Shown here piece after piece: positions 1-9,883 of a stretch of DNA of 64,000 bases. This DNA is from Myxococcus stipitatus (GTDB taxonomy: Bacteria > Myxococcota > Myxococcia > Myxococcales > Myxococcaceae), in NCBI RefSeq assembly GCF_021412625.1, contig NZ_JAKCFI010000001.1, positions 1,178,001 through 1,242,000 of the forward strand. Reading direction: 5' to 3'. The notes under the pieces were generated by a model that had not been told where the DNA came from, searched no databases, and saw only the letters and a list, made by a program, of their open reading frames with translations. The translations under genes and the position numbers were made by a program. Within the stretch, counting starts at the first letter, position 1. Every line of letters starts with the position of its first letter.

Positions 1-3000
1 CGGCCCTGCGAGGTGGTCTGCTTGGACTCCACGGAGGCCACCGCCGCGCCGACCGTGAAGACGAGGTCGTCGCGGTCGTTGTAGCTGCCCGCGGTGCAGG
101 AGCTGGCCGAGCCGCCGTAGCGGAACTGCGGGCGGATGGCGTGAGCGCCCGCGGTGGCGCCGAGCGTGAACGTGTGCGTGAACGTCCGCGCCGCGCTGCC
201 GCTGGTGCAGGGCTGGTCGGTGGTCAGCGCCGTCCACGTCGGGGAGGCGGCGTTGGTCGTGTAGTAGAGGTCGAAGTAGTCGGTCGAACCCCAGCACCAC
301 ACGGTGACCTCGACCGTCACCTGCTTGCCGACGGCGAACGGGCCGTTGTCCACCGTCTTGATGACCACCCGGTCGATGCTCTCGTCGGAGTGGAACGTGC
401 CGGAGGTGCCGTCCGCGCACGAGTCGTTGATGGTGTTCGGCTGGTTCTGCTCGATGCCGCCCGACATCGTGCCGCGGCCGTTGACCAGCGTGGTGCCGGT
501 GTCGCAGCCGCAGACGTTGCCGCACGTGGGCGCCTGGCGCGCGGTGTCGAACGTGGCCACCGTCGGCGTGCAGATGTTGGTGGTGGTGAAGCTGCGGGTG
601 GCGCTGTTGGCGCTGGTGCCGCAGGAGTCAGCGGCCCGGGCGCGCCAGTAGTACGTGGTGGTGTTGCTCAGGGCGGGCGTCACCGTCCAGGTGCTGGCCG
701 TCAGGCCGGAGATGGTGCGGACGATGTTGGTGAACGAGGCGTCCGTGGCGACGTCGACCTGGTAGCTGGCCGCGCTCGTCACGTCGGCCCAGTCGAGCAC
801 GGCGCCGAGCGCCACGCCCGTGGCGCCATCCGCCGGGGTCGTGAGGGTGGGCGCCGCCAGCGTGATGCAGCCGCGCGTGGTGAAGGAGGAGGTCGCGGAC
901 CAGGCTCCCACGCCACCGCACGAGTTGTTCGCCCGCGCGCGCCAGTAGTACGTCGTGTTCACGGCCAGCGCCGGGGACACCGTCCACGTGCTGCCGACCA
1001 GCGACGAGGCGGAGGCGGCGATGGTGGCGAAGGTGGGGCTGGTGGAGACCTGCACCTCGTACGTGGAGGCGCCGGTCACGTCCGCCCAGTCGAGCACCGT
1101 GGCCAGCTCCTGGCCGGTGGCGCCATTGGTGGGCGTGGTCAGCGTGGTGGAGCCGGGCGGCGTGCACGCGGGCGTGACGCACGAGCAGGCGCTGGCCGGG
1201 CTGTAGCAGGCGTTCGAGGACGCGGCGACGATGGAGTAGCAGTACGGACGACCGTTGGCGACCTCCTGGTCGGTGTAGCTGTTCCCCGCGACGGTGGCGA
1301 CCTTCACCTTGCCGAAGTTGCAGCCGGCGAAGCCCTCCGTCTTCATCACCCAGTACTCGCTGGCGCCCGCCACGGTGTTCCAGTTGAGGGTGATCTGGCT
1401 GTCACCCGCGGTGGCGGTGTGGCTGGGGGCGGTGCTCGGACCGGCGGCACAGCCGGTGGTCGCGGGCGACGGCGTGGAACATGCGATGTTGTGGCGGTTG
1501 AACGCGTCGAAGATGGCCTGCATGTGCGGCGTGCCATCCGCGAGGTTGCCGTTGTCGTCGTCCGCGGCCAGCCACTGCATGTAGCCGTTGGTGGTGCCGC
1601 AGCCGTCGGACGTGCCACCCGTGCAGTTGCAGGCGTGCCACGCGCCGACGTTGCCGCTGCCCTGGTAGAACAGCTTGTTGCCGACGATGAACGAGGTGTT
1701 GTCGTCGTAGCCGTGGCGGGCGGGCAGGTCACGCTTGACCAGGTCCCAGGCGGCCTGACGCGCGGGGGACGCGGCGCAGTGCACCTGGCGGCTGCACGGA
1801 CCGGTGCCGCTGGAGCAACGGCCGCAGACGAAGTTCTGCGGGGTGGCGGGCGGGTTGATGTTGCCGGCGCCGTCGTCGCTGGCCTCCCAGTCCGCGTCGC
1901 GCACGCCGGAGCAGCGCAGGTTGCACCACTTGGGGCTGCCCGTCTGCGTCTCGTTCTGGTTCATGCTCAGGCCGTCCGGCGTCGGGCCGCAGCCGCGGTC
2001 GCTGGTGTGGAAGAAGCCGTAGCCCACGCAGGAGGTCTGCAGGCGGTAGATGGCCGCGATGTCGGCGTAGCCCTCGCTGGAGTTGGAGAGGGTGCCGTTG
2101 GCGTCGAAGTCATCCAGGCCGTGGCCCCACTCGTGGTCGAACACGGCGCCAATCTCACCGGTGTTCCGGCAGCCACCGCCGCTGCGGTAGAAGTTGACGG
2201 TGGAGCCGTTCCAGAAGGCGTTGCAGGTGCTGGTGATGTTGACGTTGGCGGTCAGCTGCGACTGCAGCCAGGTGTTGGTGGGCAGGTAGCCACGGGCCTG
2301 CTCGGCCAGCTTGTTCAGCTCGTAGAAGCTGGAGCGGGCCGCCGCGGTGTTGCCCGGGGAGGTGGTCATGGTGGACGTGGAGGCGGGCACCGTGCAGTCG
2401 TGGTGGCCGTTGACGCCGCCCATGTTCAGGTCGCCGCCCAGGGGGTTGGAGACGTTGATGGCGCCGCACGAGTCGGAGATGCGGACGTACTTGCCAGCCA
2501 GGGTCGTGGTGGTGGCGCCCGTGCTGTAGTTGAAGACGCCCGCGCCGTCCGTGAAGTTGGCGGGGGACGCCTGGCCGGTGTTGGCCCAGGGCATGGGCGA
2601 GTTGGGCTGCATGGTGCCGCAGACCGTGTTGTCCGCGCACGTCTCGATGTTCGTGCTCGGATAGATGCCGCCGGTGATCTGCGACTCGAAGTAGTGGTTG
2701 TCGTCCTCGACCGCGAGCACCTCGCCCGTCTGCGCCTCCACCGTCACCTTCCAGCGCTGGTGGGCGTCCGGGTCCTGGAAGCCGTACACGTAGACGAGGT
2801 GGTGCGCGTAGCCCGTGCCGATGGCGCCCGCGAAGGACTCACCCTGCGGGGCGATGGGGGCGATGCGCAGCTCGGGCGCCTGCCACAGCTGCTGGGGGCT
2901 GGTCAGCATGCCGACGAAGCCGTTGCCGGAGATCAGCGCGTCGTCCGGCGACAGCGCCGGGCGGGTGCTGATGTCGACGTTGGCCCAGGACTCGGTGCCG

Positions 3001-3578
3001 ATGAGGATGAGGTTGCCGTGGCTGATGGTGGCGGCGATGCGCGCGTGGTTCACCGGCACGCCGTTGACCACCTGGCCCACGTGGAACTGCCACAGGTTCT
3101 CGTTGATGCGGGTGACGCGGGGCTCGCCCAGCTGCATCAGGTCGATGTTGAAGGCGGCCTGGTTGTCCGCGATGAACTTGAGGACCAGGTCGCCCACGAC
3201 GTTGGCGTCCACGTCCGCCACCGAGCGGCCAATGGCCTCGCGCACCCCGTCGATGTCGACGTTGTTGCGGAAGCCGTTGCCCGGGATGAGGGGGATGGAG
3301 CCCTCGACGGACGACGGCGTGCCCGTGCGCGGGTCGATGTAGACGCGGAAGTCCTTGCCGTTGCGGGCGAAGAAGTCATCCCAGCGGCTCGCGCTCACCG
3401 CGTTCATGTTCCGCGTCGCCGTGGCGAGCGGCGTGTTCTGGATGGGGAGGTACAGCTCGGGCTTGAAGAAGGCCTTGCTGGCGATGGCGCTCTGACCGGA
3501 TTCCGGCGGCTGGATGGCCCAGGCCGCCGCTGACAAGGCCAGGGCGAGACATGCTGCTGACACCTTGGTGTGGCGCAT
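1..3578 (-). CDS. Secreted HExxH zinc metalloprotease with C-terminal Fn3-like repeats (3' end outside window)
   Basis: Reading leftward from an ATG at 3578 with an AGAGGAG ribosome site six bases ahead, a frame stays open to base 1, so the C-terminus is missing. It starts with a signal peptide (MRHTKVSAACLALALSAAAWA). Residues about 40-330 look like an FTP/PepSY-type propeptide. The zinc site HEWGH is at residues 482-486, with the third ligand Glu502 in an EGYADI segment, a gluzincin arrangement resembling M36/fungalysin or M4 enzymes. The sequence after the catalytic domain is Cys-rich and is followed by one Fn3-like segment and two near-identical Fn3-like repeats (residues about 811-903 and 909-1001) built on LDWADVT and TYYWRARA motifs. 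It probably digests extracellular protein during predation or development. The protease class is clear; the exact family is inferred. Confidence 0.85.
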   Translation of the reverse strand, partial: MRHTKVSAACLALALSAAAWAIQPPESGQSAIASKAFFKPELYLPIQNTPLATATRNMNAVSASRWDDFFARNGKDFRVYIDPRTGTPSSVEGSIPLIPGNGFRNNVDIDGVREAIGRSVADVDANVVGDLVLKFIADNQAAFNIDLMQLGEPRVTRINENLWQFHVGQVVNGVPVNHARIAATISHGNLILIGTESWANVDISTRPALSPDDALISGNGFVGMLTSPQQLWQAPELRIAPIAPQGESFAGAIGTGYAHHLVYVYGFQDPDAHQRWKVTVEAQTGEVLAVEDDNHYFESQITGGIYPSTNIETCADNTVCGTMQPNSPMPWANTGQASPANFTDGAGVFNYSTGATTTTLAGKYVRISDSCGAINVSNPLGGDLNMGGVNGHHDCTVPASTSTMTTSPGNTAAARSSFYELNKLAEQARGYLPTNTWLQSQLTANVNITSTCNAFWNGSTVNFYRSGGGCRNTGEIGAVFDHEWGHGLDDFDANGTLSNSSEGYADIAAIYRLQTSCVGYGFFHTSDRGCGPTPDGLSMNQNETQTGSPKWCNLRCSGVRDADWEASDDGAGNINPPATPQNFVCGRCSSGTGPCSRQVHCAASPARQAAWDLVKRDLPARHGYDDNTSFIVGNKLFYQGSGNVGAWHACNCTGGTSDGCGTTNGYMQWLAADDDNGNLADGTPHMQAIFDAFNRHNIACSTPSPATTGCAAGPSTAPSHTATAGDSQITLNWNTVAGASEYWVMKTEGFAGCNFGKVKVATVAGNSYTDQEVANGRPYCYSIVAASSNACYSPASACSCVTPACTPPGSTTLTTPTNGATGQELATVLDWADVTGASTYEVQVSTSPTFATIAASASSLVGSTWTVSPALAVNTTYYWRARANNSCGGVGAWSATSSFTTRGCITLAAPTLTTPADGATGVALGAVLDWADVTSAASYQVDVATDASFTNIVRTISGLTASTWTVTPALSNTTTYYWRARAADSCGTSANSATRSFTTTNICTPTVATFDTARQAPTCGNVCGCDTGTTLVNGRGTMSGGIEQNQPNTINDSCADGTSGTFHSDESIDRVVIKTVDNGPFAVGKQVTVEVTVWCWGSTDYFDLYYTTNAASPTWTALTTDQPCTSGSAARTFTHTFTLGATAGAHAIRPQFRYGGSASSCTAGSYNDRDDLVFTVGAAVASVESKQTTSQG

Positions 3579-3591
3579 GCGGTTCTCCTCT

Positions 3592-3811
3592 AAGGGGGCC
3601 CCGAGGGGTCGGACCCCGAGGTGGCTCCTGTCCGGAGCCCGCACACGCCTTACTGACCCCGTTACAAAAAATGAATATGCCCAATTCCTTGTTATTCACT
3701 TCAAATCAGAAACCTACGAAATTCAACGTCCAGGAGTGTTCACTGGCCGACAGATTGACATACTGTAAGTGAATACCGCCATGGCGCGGAGCGCGGAAAT
3801 CCGCCATGCTC
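3592..3811 (-). promoter_or_regulatory. AT-rich upstream region of the metalloprotease gene
   Basis: Bases about 3660-3820 are the most AT-rich stretch in the window, lying between the glycosyltransferase terminator and the protease start. This suggests promoter DNA. The leader closer to the gene carries a GGGGTCC/GGACCCC-type inverted repeat around 3600-3625. I could not find a -35/-10 or -24/-12 pair good enough to name. Confidence 0.35.
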
Positions 3812-3814
3812 ATC

Positions 3815-3840
3815 AAAAAATATTGACAGGGCGGTCCCTG
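3815..3840 (-). terminator. Rho-independent terminator of the GT39-like gene
   Basis: Read on the minus strand directly after the TAG stop at 3842-3844, CAGGG-ACCG-CCCTG forms a perfect five-pair hairpin (3827-3840), followed by TCAATA and then six T residues (3815-3820). The T-run starts a few bases late, so efficiency is uncertain. Confidence 0.55.
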
Positions 3841-3841
3841 G

Positions 3842-5338
3842 CTAACGCGGCCAGATGCGCACCCAGTCATCCTGGATGAGCTTTCCGCTGGCGCGGTCGG
3901 TGCTGCCGCTGGCCATGAAGCCGCGGGGCGCCGCGAGCGCGAGCGCACCGGCCTCGACCCACAGGAGCAGCACCAGGGCGGTGGCCAGGGCGGGGACGCG
4001 CAGGGCGAGCGTGGGCCGGGCGCGCGTCAGGGCGACAGCGGGGAGCAGCAGGAGGGGCAGCAGGGCGGGGTAGATGGTGAGCAGCCCGCGGGTGTAGCCG
4101 AAGAAGGCGACGGTGATGAGCGCGCGGTGGAGCACCACCGCCGTCAGCAGGCCGAAGTCGCGCCAGGGCCTCGTGAGCGACAGGCCGGCCCCCGCCAGCA
4201 GCAGCGCGAGCAGCGGCCACTTCAACCACGCCGTCTCGGGCACGAAGAGGTCCACCGGTGCGCGCGTGCCGCTCAGGCCCGAGGGGAGGTTCGAGACCCC
4301 CAGGCCGAGGCTGAGTCCGTCGAGCCAGCGCTGGAGCTTGGCGCCCCACAGGCGCGCGGCGTCGGCGGGGTGTTCGCGCATCCAGGCGAGCCCCACCGCG
4401 TACCCATGCAGGAGCAGGTGTCGCTGCGAGGCGTTCGCGACATCGAGGAAGCCGTCCTGGCCGAGCTGGTTGACGGGGTCGGGCGTGAAGCCCCCGGTGG
4501 CCCCGGCGTGGTTCGCCATGGCGAAGTTGATGGGGCCGTACACCGTGACGGGGGCCAGCTCCGGCAGGGGCTCCAGCGTGGGCGTGCGGGCGTTGATGTC
4601 GCGCAGCACCTTCGCGTTGTGCGTGGCCCACGGGGCGAGCACCAGCACGCACGCGAGGAGCGCGGCGCCCCAGCGCGCGGCGAGCGTGGCCCATGGGGTG
4701 CCCTCGCGCTGGAGGGCGACCCAGGCGAGGAGGAAGGGCCAGAGGTAGAGGTGCTCGGCGCGCGTGAGCGAGCCCAGGCCCATGACGACGCCCGTGAGGA
4801 GGGCCAGCGCCCATGACGGCCGGGCCCTGGCGTGGAGGACGCAGGCGAGCGTGGCGGCGAGGAACAGCGCGTAGAGGACTTCGTTGCTGTACGTGGTGGC
4901 GAGCACCAGCCAGCCGAAGCTGGCCGCGAACAGGGCCGCGGCGAGGAAGCTCCACGCGGTGCCCAGCAGCCGGCGCCACCACGCCCAGCTGAGCGCCACG
5001 GTGGTGGCGCTCAGGGTGGCCAGGCACAGCTTGTAGGGGTAGGCGTCTCCCCGGGGCTCGCCCAGCACGCGATACAGCGCGCCCAACAGCCACGGGAACA
5101 GGGGCGGGTGGTACGGGAGGGTGCCGGGCTTCTCCAGGCCCCGCGCCTGGTCCAGCGCGTAGGCGTGGAAGAAGCGCGAGTCCCCGTAGAAGAAGATGGA
5201 GAAGGGCCAGGCCCGGTCCGGCGCGGCCTGGAGGTAGAGCCAGCGCAACAGCAGGCTCGCGCAGAACGTCACCGCGACGCCCAGCGCCACCGGATGTCGG
5301 GACCACAGCGCTCGCGCGCCGACGACGAATCGCCGCAT
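3842..5338 (-). CDS. Multi-pass GT39/ArnT-like glycosyltransferase (GT-C fold)
   Basis: This 498-residue integral membrane protein has roughly ten to twelve hydrophobic helices. After a first membrane segment at about residues 16-34, the luminal loop carries FYGDSRFFHAYA, with an acidic residue (Asp53) at the place of the catalytic Asp of GT-C mannosyl/aminoarabinosyl transferases, followed by YHPPLFPW, a typical feature of the dolichyl-phosphate-mannose transferase-like family. Such enzymes move a sugar from a polyprenyl-phosphate donor onto protein or lipid at the periplasmic face. The ATG at 5338 was chosen because the open frame farther upstream lies antisense to the sugar kinase. It is divergent from that kinase and ends in a hairpin terminator. 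Acceptor and sugar cannot be told from sequence. Confidence 0.85.
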   Translation of the reverse strand: MRRFVVGARALWSRHPVALGVAVTFCASLLLRWLYLQAAPDRAWPFSIFFYGDSRFFHAYALDQARGLEKPGTLPYHPPLFPWLLGALYRVLGEPRGDAYPYKLCLATLSATTVALSWAWWRRLLGTAWSFLAAALFAASFGWLVLATTYSNEVLYALFLAATLACVLHARARPSWALALLTGVVMGLGSLTRAEHLYLWPFLLAWVALQREGTPWATLAARWGAALLACVLVLAPWATHNAKVLRDINARTPTLEPLPELAPVTVYGPINFAMANHAGATGGFTPDPVNQLGQDGFLDVANASQRHLLLHGYAVGLAWMREHPADAARLWGAKLQRWLDGLSLGLGVSNLPSGLSGTRAPVDLFVPETAWLKWPLLALLLAGAGLSLTRPWRDFGLLTAVVLHRALITVAFFGYTRGLLTIYPALLPLLLLPAVALTRARPTLALRVPALATALVLLLWVEAGALALAAPRGFMASGSTDRASGKLIQDDWVRIWPR

Positions 5339-5542
5339 GCCACCCCCCGGGAAGGTCCGCACGCTAGCACCGTGGCGGCGGGATTCACCGTCGGGTATCG
5401 CGTGTGGGCGCGGAGGGTCCGGCGGTGGGGCGTTCAGAAAAGCGCCCTTGCCTCGACTTGTGGATGGCCGGGGACGGCGCGCGCTTCCTAGAGTCCGGGC
5501 GCGCTGTCGGCGGTTGCCCGTCACCTCGGCATGGAGGGCCGT

Positions 5543-7141
5543 GTGTCCCACGCAGGCGAGAAGTCCATCCTGGCCATCGACCTCGGAACCTCGGCGGTGA
5601 AGCTGGCCGCCGTCACGCTGCGAGGACGCATCCTCGGTGGCGAGGTGGAGCCGCTGTCCCTGGACCTGATGCCGGATGGCGGCGCGGAGCAGGACCCGCG
5701 GGCCTGGTGGGCGGCCATCGTCCGGGGGACGCGGCGGCTCTTCGAGTCGGGGAAGGTGGAGGCGCGGGACATCGTCGCCGTCAACTGCAGCGCCCAGTGG
5801 TCGGGCACCGTGGCGGTGGACGAGCGGGGCGAGCCCCTGTGCCCCGCGCTCATCTGGATGGACTCGCGCGGCGCGCCGCACGTCAAGCGGGTGGCCGAGG
5901 GATTCATCCCCGTGGAGGGCTACGGCCTGCGCCAGCTCCTGACGTGGATCCGCCTCACCGGCGGCGCGCCGAGCCTGTCGGGCAAGGACCCGCTGGGCCA
6001 CATCCTGTTCCTCCAGGCCGAGCGGCCCGACGTGTACCGGGCCACGTACAAGTTCCTGGAGCCCAAGGACTGGCTCAACCTGAAGCTGAGCGGTCGCTTC
6101 GCGGCCTCGCACGACTCCATCACCCTGCACTGGGTGACGGACAACCGCGCGCTCCAGCGCATCGACTACGACGCGCGGCTGCTCGCGCTGTCGGGCCTCC
6201 ACCGGGAGAAGCTGCCGGACCTGGTGCCGGCGGCGACCGTGCTCGGGCCGCTCCACGCGGAGGCGGCGCGCGAGCTGGGGTTGGATGGGGACGTGCGGGT
6301 CGTGACGGGGGCCCCGGACATCATCGCCGCGGCGGTGGGCTCCGGCGCGGTGCGCGACTTCGAGGCGCACCTGTGCGTGGGCACGTCCTCGTGGCTGTGC
6401 TGCCACGTCCCGTACAAGAAGACGGACCTGTTCCACCAGATGGCGTCGGTGCCCTCCGGGCTGCCGGGGCGCTACCTGCTGGCCAACGAGCAGGAGTCCG
6501 CCGGCATCTGCCTGAGCTTCCTCAAGGACAACATCCTCTATGGCGAGGGCGGGGCGGGGCAGGGCGTGGACGGCGACTCGGGGGAAATCTATCAGCGCAT
6601 GGAGCGCGAGGCGGGCAAGGTGCCCGCGGGCAGCGACCGGCTCATCTTCCTGCCCTGGCTCAACGGCGAGCGCAGCCCGGTGGACGACAAGACGCTGCGC
6701 GGCGGCTTCTTCAACCAGTCGCTGAAGACGACGCGGGCCCACCTGGTGCGCGCGGTGATGGAGGGCGTGGCCTACAACTCGCGCTGGCTCTTCACCTACG
6801 TGGAGCAGTTCCTCGGCCGCAGGGTGGACTCGATGCGCATCATCGGCGGGGGCGCGCGCTCGCCCCTGTGGTGTCAGATCCACGCGGACGTGCTGGGGCG
6901 GGCCATCCACCAGGTGGACGAGCCGGTGCTGGCCAACGCCCGCGGCGCCGCGTTCCAGGCGGCGGTGGCGCTGGGCGAGCTGACGGTGGAGGAGATTCCG
7001 TCGCTCGTCCCCATCGCCCGCACCTACGAGCCGGACCCGGCGAACCGCGGCATGTACGACGCGCTCTTCCGGGAGTTCGTCAACCTCTACAAGAGCAACA
7101 AGGCCATCTTCGCGCGCCTCAACGGCGCTCGGAGCGCCTGA
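5543..7141 (+). CDS. FGGY-family carbohydrate kinase (xylulokinase-like)
   Basis: The N-terminus carries the phosphate-1 loop of the FGGY kinases ([10 protein letters not shown]), then a DPRAWW segment and an [13 protein letters not shown] motif (here VNCSAQWSG); the C-terminal half has [20 protein letters not shown], the adenosine-binding signature. At 532 residues it has normal length for a xylulokinase-type enzyme that phosphorylates a pentulose or related polyol with ATP. A GTG at 5543 with GGAGG five bases ahead is preferred; an ATG at 5531 in the same frame lacks a ribosome site. The stop is 16 bases before the next gene's ATG, so kinase and lyase-like enzyme are probably co-transcribed. 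The true substrate is unknown; FGGY kinases are often misassigned. Confidence 0.88.
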   Translation: MSHAGEKSILAIDLGTSAVKLAAVTLRGRILGGEVEPLSLDLMPDGGAEQDPRAWWAAIVRGTRRLFESGKVEARDIVAVNCSAQWSGTVAVDERGEPLCPALIWMDSRGAPHVKRVAEGFIPVEGYGLRQLLTWIRLTGGAPSLSGKDPLGHILFLQAERPDVYRATYKFLEPKDWLNLKLSGRFAASHDSITLHWVTDNRALQRIDYDARLLALSGLHREKLPDLVPAATVLGPLHAEAARELGLDGDVRVVTGAPDIIAAAVGSGAVRDFEAHLCVGTSSWLCCHVPYKKTDLFHQMASVPSGLPGRYLLANEQESAGICLSFLKDNILYGEGGAGQGVDGDSGEIYQRMEREAGKVPAGSDRLIFLPWLNGERSPVDDKTLRGGFFNQSLKTTRAHLVRAVMEGVAYNSRWLFTYVEQFLGRRVDSMRIIGGGARSPLWCQIHADVLGRAIHQVDEPVLANARGAAFQAAVALGELTVEEIPSLVPIARTYEPDPANRGMYDALFREFVNLYKSNKAIFARLNGARSA

Positions 7142-7157
7142 CGTCGAGGAGCCCCCC

Positions 7158-8687
7158 ATGGCACTGCCGGACCCGAAGTCGTTGAGCCTGCTGAACCACG
7201 TCCCCCCGCGCCTGTTGGCCGCGGCCGAGCGCTACCTCAAGGCCGTGCCGGGGGTGCGCGACCTGCTGTCGAAGGAGACGGACGCGCTCATGGGCGAACT
7301 GGAGGGGAGCCTCAAGCCGTACCGGGGGAAGATGCAGACCTTCGACCGGCTGCCGGTGACGGGGCGCTCGCGCGAGGAGGTGCTGCGCGAGCTCCAGGCC
7401 CTGGAGGCCCAGGAGGAGGAGCGCTGGCGGGAAGGCAAGGTGTCCGGCGCCGTCTACAACGGCGACTCGGAGCACATCGACTTCCTCAACCGCGTCTACG
7501 GCCTGCACTCGCAGAGCAACCCCCTGCACGCGGACCTGTGGCCGAGCGCCACCAAGTTCGAGGCGGAGGTGGTGGCGATGACCGCGAGCATGCTGGGCGC
7601 GGACGCGGCGAACGCCGGCCGGCCCGCCGCCGAGCACGTCTGCGGCTCCATGTCCTCCGGCGGCACCGAGAGCATCATGCTCGCGGTGAAGACGTACCGG
7701 GACTTCGCCCGGGAGAAGAGGGGCATCACCCGGCCGGAGATGGTGGCGCCCTCCAGCGCGCACCCGGCCTTCGACAAGGCGGCGCACTACTTCGGCGTGA
7801 AGATGGTGCGCGTGCCCGTGGGCCCGGACTACCGCGCGGACGTGGCGGCCACGAAGAAGGCCCTCAACCGGAACACCATCCTCCTCGTCGGCTCCGCGCC
7901 CGGCTTTCCCCACGGCGTCATCGACCCCATCGCCGAGCTGTCCGAGCTGGCGCGCAAGAAGGGCCTGGGCTTCCACACCGACGCGTGCCTGGGCGGCTTC
8001 GTGCTGCCGTTCGCGCGCAAGCTCGGCTACGACGTGCCGCCCTTCGACTTCCGCCTGCCGGGCGTGACGTCCATGTCCGTGGACACGCACAAGTTCGGCT
8101 ACGCGGCGAAGGGCTCGTCCGTGGTGCTTTACCGGGGGACGGAGCTGCGCTCGTACCAGTACTTCACCGCCACCGAGTGGCCCGGCGGCATCTACTTCTC
8201 GCCCACCTTCTCCGGCAGCCGGCCCGGCGCGCTCATCGCCGTGGCCTGGGCGACGCTGGTGAGCATGGGCGAGCAGGGCTACCTGGAGGCCACCCATCGC
8301 ATCCTGGAGACGGCGGACACGCTCAAGCAGGGCATCCGCGCCAATCCCGAACTGCACGTGCTGGGTGACCCCCTGTTCGTCATCGCGTTCGGGTCGGAGA
8401 CGGTGGACATCTTCAAGGTGATGGAGCGGCTGGGCGAGCGGGGGTGGAGCCTCAACGGCCTGCACAAGCCCGCCGCCGTCCACCTGTGCGTGACGCTGCG
8501 CCACGCGCAGCCGGGCGTGGCCGAGCGGTTCCTCGAGGACCTGCGCGCCGCGGTGGAGGCGGTGAAGGCGAACCCGGGAGAGAAGGGGACGATGGCGCCC
8601 GTCTACGGCATGGCCGCCGCCGTCCCCTTCCGTGGCCTCGTGAGCGACCTGCTCAAGAAGTACATGGACCTGCTCTACAAGGTCTGA
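7158..8687 (+). CDS. PLP-dependent lyase, sphingosine-1-phosphate lyase-like (group II decarboxylase fold)
   Basis: The 509-residue protein has the fold-type I core: the [16 protein letters not shown] segment (residues about 163-178) binds cofactor phosphate, FHTDACLGG contains the Asp that contacts the pyridine nitrogen, and [13 protein letters not shown] contains the Schiff-base Lys312. This last motif is nearly the same as in eukaryotic sphingosine-1-phosphate lyases. That family cleaves phosphorylated long-chain bases into an aldehyde and phosphoethanolamine. Myxobacteria make sphingolipids, so a true long-chain-base substrate is possible, but there is no membrane anchor as in the eukaryotic enzyme. 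A GAGGAG site stands before the ATG. It lies 16 bases after a carbohydrate kinase, which might instead point to a phosphorylated sugar-like substrate. Confidence 0.88.
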   Translation: MALPDPKSLSLLNHVPPRLLAAAERYLKAVPGVRDLLSKETDALMGELEGSLKPYRGKMQTFDRLPVTGRSREEVLRELQALEAQEEERWREGKVSGAVYNGDSEHIDFLNRVYGLHSQSNPLHADLWPSATKFEAEVVAMTASMLGADAANAGRPAAEHVCGSMSSGGTESIMLAVKTYRDFAREKRGITRPEMVAPSSAHPAFDKAAHYFGVKMVRVPVGPDYRADVAATKKALNRNTILLVGSAPGFPHGVIDPIAELSELARKKGLGFHTDACLGGFVLPFARKLGYDVPPFDFRLPGVTSMSVDTHKFGYAAKGSSVVLYRGTELRSYQYFTATEWPGGIYFSPTFSGSRPGALIAVAWATLVSMGEQGYLEATHRILETADTLKQGIRANPELHVLGDPLFVIAFGSETVDIFKVMERLGERGWSLNGLHKPAAVHLCVTLRHAQPGVAERFLEDLRAAVEAVKANPGEKGTMAPVYGMAAAVPFRGLVSDLLKKYMDLLYKV

Positions 8688-8708
8688 GGCCGCGCGCCCG
8701 CTCCCGGC

Positions 8709-9845
8709 TCAGCGGGGGCGGGCGGCCCACTCCGCCGCGGAGCCCTGGTGGAGCGCGGCGTAGATGTCGTCCCGGAGCGTGTTGCACTCGTCGTGGGTGA
8801 GCGTGCGCTCCAGCGCGCGCAGCACCACGCGCAAGAGCACGTTCTTCTGGTCCGGGGCCATGCCCATGCGCTTGACCGCGGCGGGCGGGAGCGCGGCGCA
8901 GGGCGTCTCCGACAGCACCTCGACGCTCTCCACCAGCTCCGCCCTGGCGCCGAGCGCGGAGCGCACCGTGTCGCCCAGCTCCTCGGGGGTGCGCCGCGCG
9001 TCGACGGCCAGCGACATGTCGCGCCGCACCGCCGGCATCACGGACACCGCGCGGTAGGGCGACAGGTCCTCCAACTGCGCGAGGATGCGCGGCTCGCGCG
9101 AGCGCAGCAGCCGGATGTCGTCCAGCCCCTTGCGCAGCATGAGGACGCGGTCCAGCCCCAGCCCCATGGCCAGGCCGGTGACGGCGCCCGTGTCCAGCCC
9201 GCTCTCCGCGAGGAGCGCGGGGAGCGCCAGGCCGCACTCGCCAATCTCCACCCAGGTGTCGCCCTCGCGCACGTCCACCTGCAGCCCGTCCACCGTGTAG
9301 GGGTGGCGAGCGTCGGTCAGCCGCACGTCGCGCCCCGGGAGCACTGCTTCGACCACCGTGGAGATCATCTCCCGCAGGTCGCGTGTCGTCAGCGGTGGCC
9401 CGTGGCGCACGCGCCACAGGTCCATCTGGTGGGGCTCTCCGGTGTGCAGCCGGTCGATGCAGTCGCGGCGGTAGACGAGCCCCGGGCAGGCCAGCAGCAC
9501 GTCCCGGGCGGGGCCGCCGGCCAGCCCTCGGAGCTGCCTGGGAATCATCGCCGACGTCTGGGTGCGCAGCAGCGCCGTGTCGCAGACGTAGCGCGTGTAG
9601 CGGGCATCCCGCGCGGCGCCGTCGGGTGGGTAGTGCAGCCGGTCGTAGTTGTCGGAGATGGAGACGACGGGTGTCTCGCGGTGCAGCCGCACCTCACAGC
9701 CCCAGGTGGCGCGCAGGGCCTCCAGGGCGGCGGAGACGAGGTGCTGCATCGCGTGGGGGCCTTGCGTGGGGTCGGTCAGGTCGCGGACGGACAGGGCGCG
9801 CCGAAGCTCCTCGGCGCTGAGGATGGACAGGGAAGGGGACGACAT
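8709..9845 (-). CDS. Single-chain PheRS-like ligase: PheS-type catalytic core plus FDX-ACB domain
   Basis: Residues about 25-240 resemble the class II catalytic core of the phenylalanyl-tRNA synthetase alpha chain, including the HPYTVDGLQVDV segment, WVEIGECGL, and a motif-3-like GLAMGLGLDRVLMLRKG. Residues about 270-370 form an anticodon-binding-like FDX-ACB domain, normally found in the PheT beta chain. The architecture (378 residues) is that of mitochondrial PheRS. Bacteria already have PheST, so this is more likely the paralog called PheS-related mystery ligase (SrmL) in some protein family collections; this assignment is from memory. It is transcribed alone, convergent with the PLP enzyme. 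Whether it charges tRNA or activates another amino acid is unknown. Confidence 0.8.
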   Translation of the reverse strand: MSSPSLSILSAEELRRALSVRDLTDPTQGPHAMQHLVSAALEALRATWGCEVRLHRETPVVSISDNYDRLHYPPDGAARDARYTRYVCDTALLRTQTSAMIPRQLRGLAGGPARDVLLACPGLVYRRDCIDRLHTGEPHQMDLWRVRHGPPLTTRDLREMISTVVEAVLPGRDVRLTDARHPYTVDGLQVDVREGDTWVEIGECGLALPALLAESGLDTGAVTGLAMGLGLDRVLMLRKGLDDIRLLRSREPRILAQLEDLSPYRAVSVMPAVRRDMSLAVDARRTPEELGDTVRSALGARAELVESVEVLSETPCAALPPAAVKRMGMAPDQKNVLLRVVLRALERTLTHDECNTLRDDIYAALHQGSAAEWAARPR

Positions 9846-9866
9846 GGAGAACCTCTCGGGAGCGGT

Positions 9867-9883
9867 GGAAACGGTGGGTTTCC
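9867..9883 (-). promoter_or_regulatory. Leader hairpin before the PheRS-like ligase
   Basis: GGAAAC and GTTTCC arms with a five-base loop stand about 20 bases upstream of the ATG; the ribosome site itself (GAGAGG) lies in a short GAGA/TCTC repeat between. The hairpin could affect translation. No T-run, leader peptide or T-box sequence was recognised in 9846-10124. Confidence 0.3.

Noticed and set aside
141..3533. Plus-strand open frame of about 1130 codons at the left edge
   Set aside because: It is the antisense of the secreted metalloprotease, which has signal peptide, HExxH motif and Fn3-like repeats.
5339..7159. N-terminal extension of the GT39-like gene by some 600 codons
   Set aside because: It runs antisense through the sugar kinase and would put a long charged tail before the first membrane helix.
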